Source of the DNA: Alkalihalophilus pseudofirmus OF4
GTDB taxonomy: Bacteria; Bacillota; Bacilli; Bacillales; Bacillaceae_D
Reading direction: 5' to 3'
DNA length: 64,000 bases
Assembly: GCF_000005825.2 (NCBI RefSeq)
Contig: NC_013791.2
Location: 2,728,001 to 2,792,000, forward strand
The translations under genes were made by a program, and so were the position numbers. Shown here piece after piece: positions 45,270 through 55,489 of the stretch. The notes under the pieces are model-generated. The model was not told the origin of the DNA and did no database searches. It saw only the letters and a list, made by a program, of their open reading frames with translations. The stretch's first letter is position 1. Each line of letters begins with the position of its first letter.

Positions 45270-48200
45270 CTACATTATATAGTCTATGAGATCTGCATTT
45301 GTTTTACGTAAATAAACCAATCTTTGAATAGCTTTTTTAATTGATACTTCTTTTTCTTCTTCTACATGAATGGTGTGCAGAGGTTTTTCTTTATCTCTTA
45401 ACACATAGAGAGACATGGTAGAAATGGTGTGTCCTGTCTCTTGTTCATAAGCCATTTTGTAAAGGTATAATTGGACATCATATACTGCAAGCCACTCACT
45501 GCCTGACCGCTTAATTCGATTCGTTTTAAAATCAATAATATGCAAGCAGCCGTCTCTTTCAACGACTTTATCGATCTCTCCAATGACCTCAGCGCCGGCA
45601 ATTTCTGTTGCAAATGACCATTCATTTTCAACAGGAGTACCGAGTTCCGTTTGCTGAGCTTCACTGTATGTTTCCATTAGTTCACTCACTTCTTGTTCGT
45701 AAGAAACTTTAACAGAAGCTGTGTCATTAAGCTCATCCACATAGTTCATCGCTTCTGTGACTGCTTCTTGGGCTCCAAAGCCATAATCCCTTAGTTCACA
45801 AGCCCTGTGAACGAGCGTCCCGACAACTGCAGGGTCTACTTGCTGCACTCGTGTTTCTTGATCGGCATCCGCATCACTTCTTAAGCGGCGAGACTCATTT
45901 ACTCCTAACACATACTTCTCATAGTATTCTTCAGGTTGATGAATAAACGTCATGATCTCAGACACTGACAGAGGATAGAGAACTTCTTTTTTCGCCGCTA
46001 GCTCCGTTCCCTTATACAAATGGTTCTCTGCATGATGCGGGAGCTGCTCAGAGATCTCATTTACGACCGTTATATAGTCTTCTAATGGCCCACAGTCTCT
46101 TGCCTCTTCAATAAGGTGAAGCCAGGATTTTTTTGCGCCATCCCCGTTCCCAATCATGACTAAGTAATCTTTTGCACGTGTCGCTGCCACATAAAACAGT
46201 CGTTTGGACTCTTCTTCTGACTCAAGACCTGCCGCCTCCTTAACAAGTTCAAAGCCAGGGGTGACAAGCTTTTTAGGTCGGGCCTCAAGGTTATCTGTCT
46301 CTTCTTCTAAGCTCCAGACAATACCCAGCTTCGCATCAAACCGAACTGAACCCTTGTCTCCTTGTACAGAACGTTCTAATTGCGGCAGATACACAATTGG
46401 AAACTCCAATCCCTTTGAGGCATGGATCGTCATAATATTGACCGCGTCTCCCTCTGTGCGTTCCATTTCCGCTTCGCCCTCTTTATCATTTAAAGCCATT
46501 CTCTCATCAATAAAATGAATAATCTCCTCTAAGCTTCTTAAGTGTGATTGCTCAATCATTTGAATTAATTTTTCTACATTTTTCACCTTTTGGAGGCCGT
46601 TTGATTGGATAAGCAAACTATGCACAAGCCCTGTTTCTTTGATCATCCTATCAAAGGTTTCACCAGGGGATCCTTTAATAGAGAATGGTACATAGTTCAG
46701 GAGCCATTCCTTCAGTTTAAGGGCAGCATCCAAAATTTGTTGAGCGGGAAGATCACTTGAATCAGCTAGACCCGTTTGAGGCATTGATTCAGATAGTTGA
46801 TACAGATAATCTGCAAAGCTTTGTGTCGCTTCTTTTTGTTTTGCAATCGTGACAAAATCATTCATCGTAAGACCAATAAGCGGACTTCTTAATAGAGATA
46901 ATACATACACATCTTCAAACGGCCTGTTCATCCAACGCAAAAGGGTAAGGAAATCAATGATTTCCTGCCGCTCATAAAATCCAATACCCCCATACACTGT
47001 ATAGGGAATGTTTTGCTTACTAAACGCACGCTCGAGCTTTAATAAATCTGTACGAGCAGGTATGAGTACCGCCATGTCTTTGAATGCTGGTGCTTGCCAG
47101 CTCTCCCCTTTAAAGACACGCGGCTGTTGTGATGTGATCATCTCATTGATCCGGTGAGCGAGAGCTTCGTACGAGCCCGCTTCCTCATCTGTTTCTTCCT
47201 TGTTAAGAAGCAGTAATTCCATTTGCTTTTGATCAGGTTGTTCTGCCTCTCTATTGGCACTAAGAGCTGCATACCGGGTTTGGTAGCTTTCTGTAATGTG
47301 ATCAGTCATTGCACTTTGGAACAAGGCATTCACTCCATCAATAATCGGTTTACACGTTCGATAATTGATATTCATTTCAATGGCTTCGGCATTTTCTTGT
47401 TCGACAGCATCTTGTTCAAGCTCATTCATCAATCTTACATTCGCCCCGCGGAAACGATAGATCGATTGTTTCGTGTCACCGACAATGAAGCGGTAGGAAG
47501 GATTAATCCGCTCAAGCATCTCAAGCTGCAGACGGTTCGTATCTTGGAATTCATCTACAAGCATATGGCGAAACTGCTTTTGACAAGCCTCTTGTATCTC
47601 CTTATTTTCTAGGAGCGATACCGCCTTTTGCTGGAGATCACTAAAATCCACTACTCCCCTAAGCTCCTTTTCTCTCTTATAAGCAAGATGAAAGTCGCAC
47701 AGTAAATCAATAAAACGCCCTAAAAGCAAGCTGGCGGCTTCATCTATCTCCACTTCTCCACCAACCGCCTTCCAGTCATCCTTTAATGGCTTCCAGTGCT
47801 CTTCAAACAGCTGAAATAGGGCTGGGATCGCTTCTTGCCACTTTTTATCAGTACGTTTAGGCATTACTCCGATCAGCCAATCCATATACTCATTCGGACC
47901 AGACGGGGAAGGCGGCGATAAAAAAGCTTCTTGAAGCCTATCAACATGTCCGGCTTGAGCTTTAGTTAACCCTTCTGCCGACGGAAATTGAGGGATCAGA
48001 TCAAGTGCAGCCTTATGGAAAGCTTCAACTGTCTTTATTTGCTTTTCTTTCACGGCTTCCGCTTGAGAATGAAGCATGTCGTCCGCTTGCAGTTGGAGTA
48101 CAGCATCTTCTCCTATCACGAGCTCTGATATAGAAGCATGAATGTCTTCCATCGTAGAGATAAATTGATCTTTGCTCATATAAGAAAAAAACTCTTTCGC

Positions 48201-48677
48201 TGAAGCTGTAAATTCAACATCCTGCAGATGCTTTTTTAAGACATCTCTTTTTAACTGCTTTGCTTCCACCTCATCAATAATTCGTATTTTAGGGGGGAGC
48301 TTTGCGGCCATCGCATACTGACCTAGCAGCTGCTGACAAAAGCTGTGAAAAGTGGAGATATGAGCTCTTTCCACTAGTTCTTTTTGTTCCCTCCAAAACG
48401 CTGCCTCTGCTTCCGTCTGTGCTAAAACCTCTTTCTCACTAATACGTTTGCGAACTCGATCCTTCATTTCACGAGCTGCTTTTTCGGTAAACGTAATCGC
48501 TGCAACCTCTTCGATCGTAGCGGCTATACTTGAGGAAGGCTCATGAAATGCTTTTTCGAGCAAGTACATGATCCGCTCTGTTAATACGCGCGTCTTACCA
48601 GAACCTGCCCCTGCAGCGATGACCACAAGAGATTGCTCATTGGTGATGGCGGATGTTTGTGCTTTATTAAATTCCAT
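45270..48677 (-). CDS. addA: AddA-like helicase-nuclease
   Basis: 1135 residues. UvrD-type helicase motifs are Walker A AAGAGSGKT near the N-terminus, AITFTEKAAREM, ISTFHSFC, Walker B VDEFQDT, GDTKQSIYRFRGA, and MTIHASKGLEFPIVYLP. The C-terminal PD-(D/E)XK nuclease has GEIDKV and IIDFKTNR. It would process double-strand ends for recombination together with the upstream gene. It is shorter than the 1232-residue AddA of B. subtilis and its motifs differ from it, so it may be a divergent or additional copy. It starts immediately after the addB stop. Confidence 0.85.
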   Translation of the reverse strand: MEFNKAQTSAITNEQSLVVIAAGAGSGKTRVLTERIMYLLEKAFHEPSSSIAATIEEVAAITFTEKAAREMKDRVRKRISEKEVLAQTEAEAAFWREQKELVERAHISTFHSFCQQLLGQYAMAAKLPPKIRIIDEVEAKQLKRDVLKKHLQDVEFTASAKEFFSYMSKDQFISTMEDIHASISELVIGEDAVLQLQADDMLHSQAEAVKEKQIKTVEAFHKAALDLIPQFPSAEGLTKAQAGHVDRLQEAFLSPPSPSGPNEYMDWLIGVMPKRTDKKWQEAIPALFQLFEEHWKPLKDDWKAVGGEVEIDEAASLLLGRFIDLLCDFHLAYKREKELRGVVDFSDLQQKAVSLLENKEIQEACQKQFRHMLVDEFQDTNRLQLEMLERINPSYRFIVGDTKQSIYRFRGANVRLMNELEQDAVEQENAEAIEMNINYRTCKPIIDGVNALFQSAMTDHITESYQTRYAALSANREAEQPDQKQMELLLLNKEETDEEAGSYEALAHRINEMITSQQPRVFKGESWQAPAFKDMAVLIPARTDLLKLERAFSKQNIPYTVYGGIGFYERQEIIDFLTLLRWMNRPFEDVYVLSLLRSPLIGLTMNDFVTIAKQKEATQSFADYLYQLSESMPQTGLADSSDLPAQQILDAALKLKEWLLNYVPFSIKGSPGETFDRMIKETGLVHSLLIQSNGLQKVKNVEKLIQMIEQSHLRSLEEIIHFIDERMALNDKEGEAEMERTEGDAVNIMTIHASKGLEFPIVYLPQLERSVQGDKGSVRFDAKLGIVWSLEEETDNLEARPKKLVTPGFELVKEAAGLESEEESKRLFYVAATRAKDYLVMIGNGDGAKKSWLHLIEEARDCGPLEDYITVVNEISEQLPHHAENHLYKGTELAAKKEVLYPLSVSEIMTFIHQPEEYYEKYVLGVNESRRLRSDADADQETRVQQVDPAVVGTLVHRACELRDYGFGAQEAVTEAMNYVDELNDTASVKVSYEQEVSELMETYSEAQQTELGTPVENEWSFATEIAGAEVIGEIDKVVERDGCLHIIDFKTNRIKRSGSEWLAVYDVQLYLYKMAYEQETGHTISTMSLYVLRDKEKPLHTIHVEEEKEVSIKKAIQRLVYLRKTNADLIDYIM

Positions 48678-51560
48678 TTAGTAAAGCCCCTCCTTTTGAT
48701 CTTCTGTCACTCGACAGACCGATTTGTAGGGACAATAAGACGAACAATCGAGCGGTCTTACTGAAAATTCCGTATGCGTGCCCTTCCATAAGGAATGCAC
48801 TTTGTTTCTTAATTCGTAGACTTCCATAAATTCATCCCCTCCAAGATCATCCTCTTTGTTTTTGCAAGAGTGATGAACAAGGAATTTAGAGCTTTTTCCA
48901 ATTTGATCTGAACGCCAAATACCATTACCTGCACGCTTCTCCGGCTCTCGCAGTGAAATATACGAGGCACCGTGAGCACGAAGGGCAGCATCAGTTGTGC
49001 TTAATTGCTCTTTTAGAGCTCTAGCATACAGCGGCAATTGAAGCTTTAGCCCGCTTCGCACTTCCTCTTCAAGCTTCACATGTGCAAACCCTGTTTTATA
49101 GTCATAAATCGTGAACCCTTCCTGATCAAGATCAACACGATCAACTTTACCGGTCAAATGAAGCGTTGTACCTTCATCTAATTCAAGTTCTAAACGAAGG
49201 GACGTTTCAAGCGAATGAATCTTCATTTCACTAAGATGAGGATTGTCCCAAAAATGTTTTCGCTCTGCCTGCCACCACCTGTTTATCTTCCGCCACCACT
49301 TTTCTTTCTCAAGAAGTAAATCAAGCCTAGAAATCTCAAAGGCGGTTGATTCAATTTGTTCCCATAACTCTTCAAATTTCTCTTTTAAAAGAACTGGGAC
49401 CTCATTTTTTATTTCTTCTGTACACTCACCAAACGGAACCCCAATCAAATCAAGCTCTTTATAGATCGACTCTATCAACGTATGAATCATCTGGCCGATA
49501 TCGATGGGAGAGATCCGCTCTTGTATACTCTTTACTTCCCCTACCTGAAGCACCCTCTCTAAGCCATGTTTGAATGGACACCTAGCGTAACTTTCAAGCT
49601 CTGTAATCGATACAGTATTCTTCATGAGGGAATCTTGATGAGCTTCTTCTAGCTTCTCCTCGCCCTCACTTAAGTACTGATGCCTTTGTGAAAGCTGTAC
49701 GAGTTCAGCGGCCGGTTCTAAAACCTTCATGCCAAGCCCCATATGATAGGCGGTCTTTTCTATTTGGTCTTCTTTTGAAAAGCTTATTGAATGCTTCATT
49801 CTAGCTTCAAACGTGCACTCTCTTCCATCCTTTTGCAGCCATTGTTCGATAAACGGGGAAGGAAGATGCGGGTGATTGGGGTCAAGCCCTTTTGTGTACG
49901 TACATACAATTGATTTGGCTGCAAGCAGTAATTGCCCAAAATAAGCTTGCTGCTTGTGTCTAAAATGCTCTTGCGTCGGGAGTGCTCCTTCAACAGGAAG
50001 ATTGTATAAATCTTTTTCATGAACATATCCGCCAAGCTGATGAACAGCAGGAAAGGCTCCTTCATTCATTCCAATGACATACATTTTCTTTCCTTCGAAT
50101 AATCCAATATCACGCCATGTATGAACTTGAATACCCCTTTTTGAGCCTCTGGCTGTAAACAACTCTGTTCTTTTTGCAAGCTCTAATACCCAATCAGCAA
50201 ATACATCAAGTGTCATATGAAGATCAGTTAAATGTTTTGCTTCGAGCTTTTCGGCATAATCACTCACTAATTCAGTCAGTCGTTCGATGGTCTTAAGTTC
50301 AAATACGATGTCTTTTAATTCACTTGTCCTAGTTTCCTGTCCTTGCCTCTGTCTCCATTTTCCATCTAATTCAAGTTGGATAACAGCTTGACTGAGCTGT
50401 TTTAAATAATGGTAGAAGCTTGAGGACTTTCGCCAATTGAACTCTTTAATCCTTTGATAGAGTTCTCTTGATTCCTGATGAATAATGTCACCTGTAGCTA
50501 GGAATGCTTCTTTTGCCTTTACATAATCTATTCCTTTTAAGCCATGGAGAGTAAAGATTTGATCGATCAGCGGCAATAGCTCGAAGCGATTGGTTTTAGA
50601 ATAATCCCATGTCAGCAGCTTATGAATAAATTGAAAGGATATGGAGCAATCAAGTGATTTTTTTATCGGCACATTTAAAGGAATTTTATATTGTTCGGCG
50701 TAATATCGCAGTAAGGAAGCTCCATCTTTTTCATCTACCACGATAATCCCTGTTTCCTCATATAAAAGTGGCGACATTCTAATTTCTTCTAAAACAGCAC
50801 GTATCTCTTCATTTTTCGTGCTTGCAGCGATCACATCAACATCCTCTGCTGGCTCGGCAGAAAGATCTGTTTCTGCATGCATCTGAAACCCTAATGCCGT
50901 TAATTCTTTTTGCGTTTGTTGAATGATAGCAAACTCCTGATCGATTGGCAGATAGATCGTAACCGGTATTCCAGCTGACACAAGCGCTTTTAGCAGAATA
51001 AATTGCAGCGGACCAAAATCAATAAAGCCATCAATATATACGCTGGCTACACGTGGCTTTTGATTGTCCAGAAGCTCTATTGCTCTTAATACGGTATTCT
51101 CAGGGTCGTACATTTTTTGGTTATGAACCGTTTGCTCTTCATATTGCTTAAAGAGCGGCATAAACTCTTCTAGAGACCGAGGAGCATCTTCTAACTCCAG
51201 CCCTAGACGTTTGATTTGTCCGTACGTGTCAGCAAGTCCACGGACCTTGCTTTGATTTTGATTAAATGAACGGTACCTTTCATCTGTTTTCATCATATTT
51301 TGGAAAAATAACGCTCGTTCATGTTCATCGAGGTAAATAGGCTCCCCTTCTGCCTCATTAACAATAAACGCCGCCAGATCATCAAATGTCGTATAGCGAA
51401 CACCAGGCTGTCTTTTCCTAGCTTCTTTAAGCCAGCTCCCTGATGGCAAGAGATAAAATACGGAACCTTTCTCCTCCTGCTGTTTCGCACAAGCTTCTTT
51501 TAAACGGTCAATCTTAGCAACATCTTTAAAAGACGTTTGTTTAATTAGTCGCACGTTCAC
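48678..51560 (-). CDS. addB: AddB-like nuclease without N-terminal P-loop
   Basis: 960 residues with a GTG start after GAGGAG. The C-terminal PD-(D/E)XK domain has GKVDRVD and IYDYKTG. Cysteines for an iron-sulfur staple are kept: YARCPFKHG upstream and CSSYCPYKSVC near the end. Unlike B. subtilis AddB (1166 residues), no Walker A motif is visible in the first 70 residues. So ATP binding by this subunit is probably lost and the protein is about 200 residues shorter. It lies between the acetyltransferase gene, one base upstream, and addA. Confidence 0.82.
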   Translation of the reverse strand: MNVRLIKQTSFKDVAKIDRLKEACAKQQEEKGSVFYLLPSGSWLKEARKRQPGVRYTTFDDLAAFIVNEAEGEPIYLDEHERALFFQNMMKTDERYRSFNQNQSKVRGLADTYGQIKRLGLELEDAPRSLEEFMPLFKQYEEQTVHNQKMYDPENTVLRAIELLDNQKPRVASVYIDGFIDFGPLQFILLKALVSAGIPVTIYLPIDQEFAIIQQTQKELTALGFQMHAETDLSAEPAEDVDVIAASTKNEEIRAVLEEIRMSPLLYEETGIIVVDEKDGASLLRYYAEQYKIPLNVPIKKSLDCSISFQFIHKLLTWDYSKTNRFELLPLIDQIFTLHGLKGIDYVKAKEAFLATGDIIHQESRELYQRIKEFNWRKSSSFYHYLKQLSQAVIQLELDGKWRQRQGQETRTSELKDIVFELKTIERLTELVSDYAEKLEAKHLTDLHMTLDVFADWVLELAKRTELFTARGSKRGIQVHTWRDIGLFEGKKMYVIGMNEGAFPAVHQLGGYVHEKDLYNLPVEGALPTQEHFRHKQQAYFGQLLLAAKSIVCTYTKGLDPNHPHLPSPFIEQWLQKDGRECTFEARMKHSISFSKEDQIEKTAYHMGLGMKVLEPAAELVQLSQRHQYLSEGEEKLEEAHQDSLMKNTVSITELESYARCPFKHGLERVLQVGEVKSIQERISPIDIGQMIHTLIESIYKELDLIGVPFGECTEEIKNEVPVLLKEKFEELWEQIESTAFEISRLDLLLEKEKWWRKINRWWQAERKHFWDNPHLSEMKIHSLETSLRLELELDEGTTLHLTGKVDRVDLDQEGFTIYDYKTGFAHVKLEEEVRSGLKLQLPLYARALKEQLSTTDAALRAHGASYISLREPEKRAGNGIWRSDQIGKSSKFLVHHSCKNKEDDLGGDEFMEVYELRNKVHSLWKGTHTEFSVRPLDCSSYCPYKSVCRVTEDQKEGLY

Positions 51561-51561
51561 T

Positions 51562-52023
51562 TCACTCCTCTCTATGGCGGACAGATCGAATCATATCAAT
51601 ATGTGGAATACCGTCTTCATCATATACGTCAGAGATCGAATGAAAACCGAACGACTGATAAAAGCGATGCAGGTACTCTTGAGCTTGTATTTTAATATTA
51701 GCGCCCTCTGCAAACTGTTCTAAGCGAGTGATCGATTGCATCAGCAGCTCTTTTCCATATCCAAAAGAACGCGCATCCCGGCGTACAATTACTCTCCCGA
51801 TTGAAGCTTCTTCGCCGTAGGAATCACCGGGCTTAAACAGACGACTGTATGCTGTAAGACGACCATCTACGTAGCCTAATAAGTGAAGCGCAGCTTGATC
51901 TTTATTATCAAGCTCTTTATAGGGGCAATTTTGTTCTACAACAAACACATCAATTCGTAATTGAATCAATTCATATAGTTCATTAATTGTCAGCTCATTA
52001 AATGTCTTTAACATCCATTCCAT
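51562..52023 (-). CDS. ElaA-family GNAT acetyltransferase
   Basis: 153 residues. The ElaA pattern LTINELYELIQLRIDVFVVEQNCPYKELDNKDQAALHLLGY is followed by the acetyl-CoA-binding IGRVIVRRDARSFGYGKELL. Substrate unknown. GGCAGGAGTG precedes ATG at 52023; a GTG three codons earlier lies inside that SD. Its stop abuts the addB start, so it is cotranscribed with the nuclease pair, although a functional link is not evident. Confidence 0.88.
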   Translation of the reverse strand: MEWMLKTFNELTINELYELIQLRIDVFVVEQNCPYKELDNKDQAALHLLGYVDGRLTAYSRLFKPGDSYGEEASIGRVIVRRDARSFGYGKELLMQSITRLEQFAEGANIKIQAQEYLHRFYQSFGFHSISDVYDEDGIPHIDMIRSVRHREE

Positions 52024-52146
52024 ACGTAACACTCCTGCCTGTATACAATCCTTCTAACAGTTTACCATTCATCCTGTTGATCCTGTAGTCTCAGGCAGGT
52101 ATTTACGTGGTAGAATAATAGAAAAAATGGGTTAAGGAGGGAATCT

Positions 52147-52545
52147 ATGAAGTTTTATGTTGCTTCAAGTTTCAGTAATAGCGCAGCCGTTCAGCATGTT
52201 AGTGAACAGTTAAGAAAGGAAGGTTTCATTCATACATATGATTGGACGAAAAATGGCCGCGCCAAAACAAAAGAGGACCTAATCGCGATTGGCCAGCATG
52301 AAAGAGATGGTGTGAGAGAGGCAGACCTTGTCATCATTTTGCTGCCAGGAGGAAAAGGAACTCATATTGAACTTGGCATGGCAATCAGCCTAGAAAAGCG
52401 CATCTATCTCTATTCTCCAGATGATCAAATAAATGATTTAGAGGTTACGAGCACCTTCTATCATCTGCCAGAGGTAACTCAATGCATTGGGAGCATTAAT
52501 CAGTTGATCGATCAAGTTGTTGCTGATCAAAAGTCCTATCATTAA
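52147..52545 (+). CDS. nucleoside 2-deoxyribosyltransferase-family protein
   Basis: 132 residues, Rossmann-like. KFYVASSFSNSAAVQHVSEQLRKEGF at the N-terminus and LPGGKGTHIELGMAISLEKRIYLYSP hold the nucleoside-binding and catalytic Glu region of the family. It may cleave or exchange the glycosidic bond of deoxynucleosides, or act on another nucleotide. SD AAGGAGGG. Monocistronic. Confidence 0.8.
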   Translation: MKFYVASSFSNSAAVQHVSEQLRKEGFIHTYDWTKNGRAKTKEDLIAIGQHERDGVREADLVIILLPGGKGTHIELGMAISLEKRIYLYSPDDQINDLEVTSTFYHLPEVTQCIGSINQLIDQVVADQKSYH

Positions 52546-52552
52546 TTTGCAT

Positions 52553-52595
52553 ATCAAAAAACACACAGTCTGAGCTGACTGTGTGTTTTTTTGAT
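52553..52595. terminator. bidirectional terminator
   Basis: AAAAACACACAGTC pairs perfectly with GACTGTGTGTTTTT over loop TGAGCT between convergent genes. Confidence 0.9.
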
Positions 52596-52957
52596 TAAAA
52601 TGAAATAACTCCATACCCAAGAAGGACAACTAATACAAGGGTAATAATAAGAATCGCCCAGTACATTGTCGCTTGTGAACCAAGTGTTCCCTTCTTTGTG
52701 CGAACAAGGATCATTTCCATTGCATAAATTAAGAAAAAGGCAAGTGCTCCCTTCACTACATACATAAGCGGGAAACCTAAATTGATCAGCATGCCGATTC
52801 CTGTAACAAGCATAATAATATAGAACAAACGTAGAACCATATGTACGATTTTTGCACCTTTTGCTTTACCTGATTTCATTAAGAAATAACAGATAAAAAA
52901 CAGTATAACTAAAATGGCCCAAGAACCGATATGAGATTGATAAAGCGCATTATACAT
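52595..52957 (-). CDS. yisL: YisL-family (UPF0344) membrane protein
   Basis: 120 residues with four membrane helices. SHIGSWAILVILFFICYFLMKSGKAKGAKIVHMVLRLFYIIMLVTG matches the Bacillus YisL family. The ATG at 52957 follows GAGGTG by 6 nt; upstream starts are less good. Function unknown. Confidence 0.85.
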   Translation of the reverse strand: MYNALYQSHIGSWAILVILFFICYFLMKSGKAKGAKIVHMVLRLFYIIMLVTGIGMLINLGFPLMYVVKGALAFFLIYAMEMILVRTKKGTLGSQATMYWAILIITLVLVVLLGYGVISF

Positions 52958-53082
52958 CCTATTCACCTCTTTTCCTTCCATCACTCGTTCCCATTATAAT
53001 CTAAAAAAGAAAGAATGAAAAAGAATTCCTCATAAAACTAAAGAATGTTTGCTGAATTGCCATAAGATGACCGAAAACCCAA

Positions 53083-53107
53083 AGGAGAGAGCTCATCACT
53101 CTCTCCT
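53083..53107 (-). terminator. hairpin after rocF
   Basis: AGGAGAGAG (53083-53091) pairs with CTCTCTCCT (53099-53107). The T-run after it on the minus strand is weak (TTTGGGTTTT). Confidence 0.6.
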
Positions 53108-53114
53108 CCTTAGT

Positions 53115-54014
53115 TTATAGAAGCTTCTCACCGAATAATGAACCCATTAAGGCAACGGCCACTTCTGCTGTTTTATTACGCTCATCTAAAATGGGATTTA
53201 CTTCTACGAATTCAGTAGACGTCAAAATGCCAGCCTCAGCAAGCATTTCCATTGCAAGGTGACTTTCTCTATACGAAATCCCGCCAAGTACAGGGGTACC
53301 GACACCAGGGGCATCGTTTGGATCAAGCCCGTCTAAATCGAGGCTTAAATGAACACCGTCCGTATTCGTCTTCACATACTCGATGGCTTCTTCCATAACT
53401 CTTGTCATACCGATTCGGTCAATTTCATGCATCGTAAAAATCTTAATCCCTTTTTCTTTAATTAATTCCTTCTCCCCCTCATCTAATGAACGGGCGCCGA
53501 TAATAACAATGTGCTCAGGCTTAATTTTAGGAGCAAACCCTCCAATAGAAGTAAGAGACTCATCACCCAATCCTAAACTTACTGCAAGGGGCATGCCGTG
53601 GATGTTGCCAGAAGGAGAGGTTTCACTCGTATTTAAATCTCCATGAGCATCATACCAGATCACGCCCAGATTTTTGCGATCTTTTGTTACTCCTGCAAGT
53701 GTACCGATGGCAATACTATGGTCACCGCCTAAAACAAGAGGATAATACCCTTCCTCTTCGATCGCTTCTACCTTCATACGTAAAAGGTCATTTGCTTTTA
53801 TTACTTGGGATAGGTTTTTAAGTCCAGGGGAGACTTCCTCTTCTGTTCTTCGCTCAATGGTAATATCACCAAAGTCTTTCACTTCATGCCCTAAAGCTTC
53901 AAGTCTTGATAGGAGCCCTGCATATCGTATCGCACTTGGTCCCATATCAACCCCACGTCGGTTTTGTCCTAAATCCATAGGTACTCCAATGACACCAATT
54001 TTTAAATGCTGCAT
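53115..54014 (-). CDS. rocF: arginase
   Basis: 299 residues. The binuclear manganese ligands are in GGDHSIAIG, WYDAHGDLNT and SLDLDGLDP. It splits arginine into ornithine and urea. It is the second gene of a rocD-rocF operon, 79 nt after rocD, with a hairpin in the spacer. No rocE permease lies between them, unlike the rocDEF order in B. subtilis. Confidence 0.95.
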   Translation of the reverse strand: MQHLKIGVIGVPMDLGQNRRGVDMGPSAIRYAGLLSRLEALGHEVKDFGDITIERRTEEEVSPGLKNLSQVIKANDLLRMKVEAIEEEGYYPLVLGGDHSIAIGTLAGVTKDRKNLGVIWYDAHGDLNTSETSPSGNIHGMPLAVSLGLGDESLTSIGGFAPKIKPEHIVIIGARSLDEGEKELIKEKGIKIFTMHEIDRIGMTRVMEEAIEYVKTNTDGVHLSLDLDGLDPNDAPGVGTPVLGGISYRESHLAMEMLAEAGILTSTEFVEVNPILDERNKTAEVAVALMGSLFGEKLL

Positions 54015-54055
54015 AAAAAACGCCCCTTTTTCCTATTTTCCTAGTATGTATGTAG

Positions 54056-54082
54056 AAGCAGAGTGAATGTATCACCCTGCTT
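54056..54082. other. intercistronic hairpin between rocD and rocF
   Basis: AAGCAG (54056-54061) and GTGA (54063-54066) pair with TCAC (54072-54075) and CTGCTT (54077-54082), with one A-C mismatch. Possible processing or stabilising element. Confidence 0.45.
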
Positions 54083-54093
54083 TTAGCCTGAAC

Positions 54094-55284
54094 TTATGCA
54101 AATACTTGCTTAATCTTAGATAAAGCAAACTCTAAATCTTCTTCTGAAATAATAAGCGGCGGTGCAAGACGAATCACGTTCTCATGTGTCTCTTTGCATA
54201 ATAATCCAAGTTCTTTCAGCTTCTCACAATACTCACGAGCAGGGACATGAAGTTCGATTCCAATAAATAACCCTCGGCCGCGAATTTCTTTTATATCAGC
54301 ATGAGGAATTTTACGAAGTTCCTCCATCACATACTCTCCTAGGTCATGAGAACGTTTCACAAGATTTTCTTCTTCGATTACTTCTAGCGCTGCAATAGAA
54401 ACGGCACATGCAAGGGGATTTCCGCCAAATGTTGATCCATGTGAGCCTGGCTCAAATACACCTAATACATCACGATTTGCACATACGACAGAAATAGGCA
54501 TTACTCCGCCGCCTAATGCTTTTCCTAAAATATACATATCAGGCTCTACTTCTTCCCAGTCACATGCAAATAGTTTACCAGAACGAGCTAGACCTGATTG
54601 TATTTCATCTGCAATAAATAATACATTTTGTTCCGTACAAATCTTCCGCACTTCTTTTAAGAAGCCATCTGGAGGAATGATAATTCCTGCTTCTCCTTGA
54701 ATCGGCTCAACTAAGAAAGCAGCCGTATTTGGTGTGATCGCTTCTCTTAAAGCATTCGCATCACCATAAGGGATAATTTTAATACCTGGCAGCATCGGAC
54801 CGAATCCACGCTTGTAAGCATCACTTGAAGATAGCGAAACAGCTGTCATTGTACGGCCATGAAAGTTATTTTCACAAACAATTATTTCTGCTTGGTTATC
54901 TGCCACACCTTTCACATCATAAGCCCAGCGGCGTGCTGTTTTCACAGCTGTCTCAACAGCCTCGGCCCCAGTATTCATCGGAAGGACCATCTCTTTATTC
55001 GTAAGGCTCGCTACTTTCTCATAAAAAGGAGCTAATTGATCATTGTGAAATGCACGTGAAGTTAATGTAATACGGTCCGCTTGATCCTTTAGTGCTTGAA
55101 TGATCTTCGGATGGCGGTGTCCTTGATTTACCGCAGAATAGGCACTAAGCATATCGATATAACGATTACCTTCTGGATCTTCTACCCAAACTCCTTCTGC
55201 TTTTGAAATAACGATCGGAAGCGGGTGATAATTTTTCGCCCCAAATTGCTCTGTTTTTTCAATAATAGTTGATGTTTTTGTCAT
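54094..55284 (-). CDS. rocD: ornithine aminotransferase
   Basis: 396-residue class-III aminotransferase with [32 protein letters not shown] and the PLP lysine in [13 protein letters not shown]. It converts ornithine to glutamate semialdehyde, which rocA then oxidises. The ATG at 55284 is better placed after GAGAGGAG than the ATG three codons earlier. A sigma-54 promoter and RocR-type sites lie upstream, with rocR divergent. Confidence 0.94.
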   Translation of the reverse strand: MTKTSTIIEKTEQFGAKNYHPLPIVISKAEGVWVEDPEGNRYIDMLSAYSAVNQGHRHPKIIQALKDQADRITLTSRAFHNDQLAPFYEKVASLTNKEMVLPMNTGAEAVETAVKTARRWAYDVKGVADNQAEIIVCENNFHGRTMTAVSLSSSDAYKRGFGPMLPGIKIIPYGDANALREAITPNTAAFLVEPIQGEAGIIIPPDGFLKEVRKICTEQNVLFIADEIQSGLARSGKLFACDWEEVEPDMYILGKALGGGVMPISVVCANRDVLGVFEPGSHGSTFGGNPLACAVSIAALEVIEEENLVKRSHDLGEYVMEELRKIPHADIKEIRGRGLFIGIELHVPAREYCEKLKELGLLCKETHENVIRLAPPLIISEEDLEFALSKIKQVFA

Positions 55285-55330
55285 GATACACATCTCCTCT
55301 CAAAATTTCGCAATGTCTCTATAAAACTAA

Positions 55331-55349
55331 ATGCAAGATTAATGCCAAT
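55331..55349 (-). promoter_or_regulatory. sigma-54 promoter of rocDF
   Basis: Minus strand TTGGCATTAATCTTGCATTT has GG and GC 10 nt apart, as required for sigma-54. Transcription would start near 55321, about 37 nt before the rocD start. Confidence 0.85.
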
Positions 55350-55400
55350 ATCGTAAAGGTGATAGTAAGGGAATATCTCCTCATTCCACAGCTAAACAGG

Positions 55401-55447
55401 TGCAAACAATACTAAAAAGTTTGCGCTTTTCTGCAAATTTTTTTGCA
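55401..55447. promoter_or_regulatory. two RocR-type upstream activating sites
   Basis: GCAAAC (55402-55407) with GTTTGC (55419-55424), and TGCAAA (55432-55437) with TTTGCA (55442-55447). They lie about 80-126 bp upstream of the rocD start point and just before the rocR coding part, so they could act on both genes. Confidence 0.75.
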
Positions 55448-55489
55448 CTTTTGTCCTGCCTTTCATATACTTACAGTAGGAGGTGCCAT

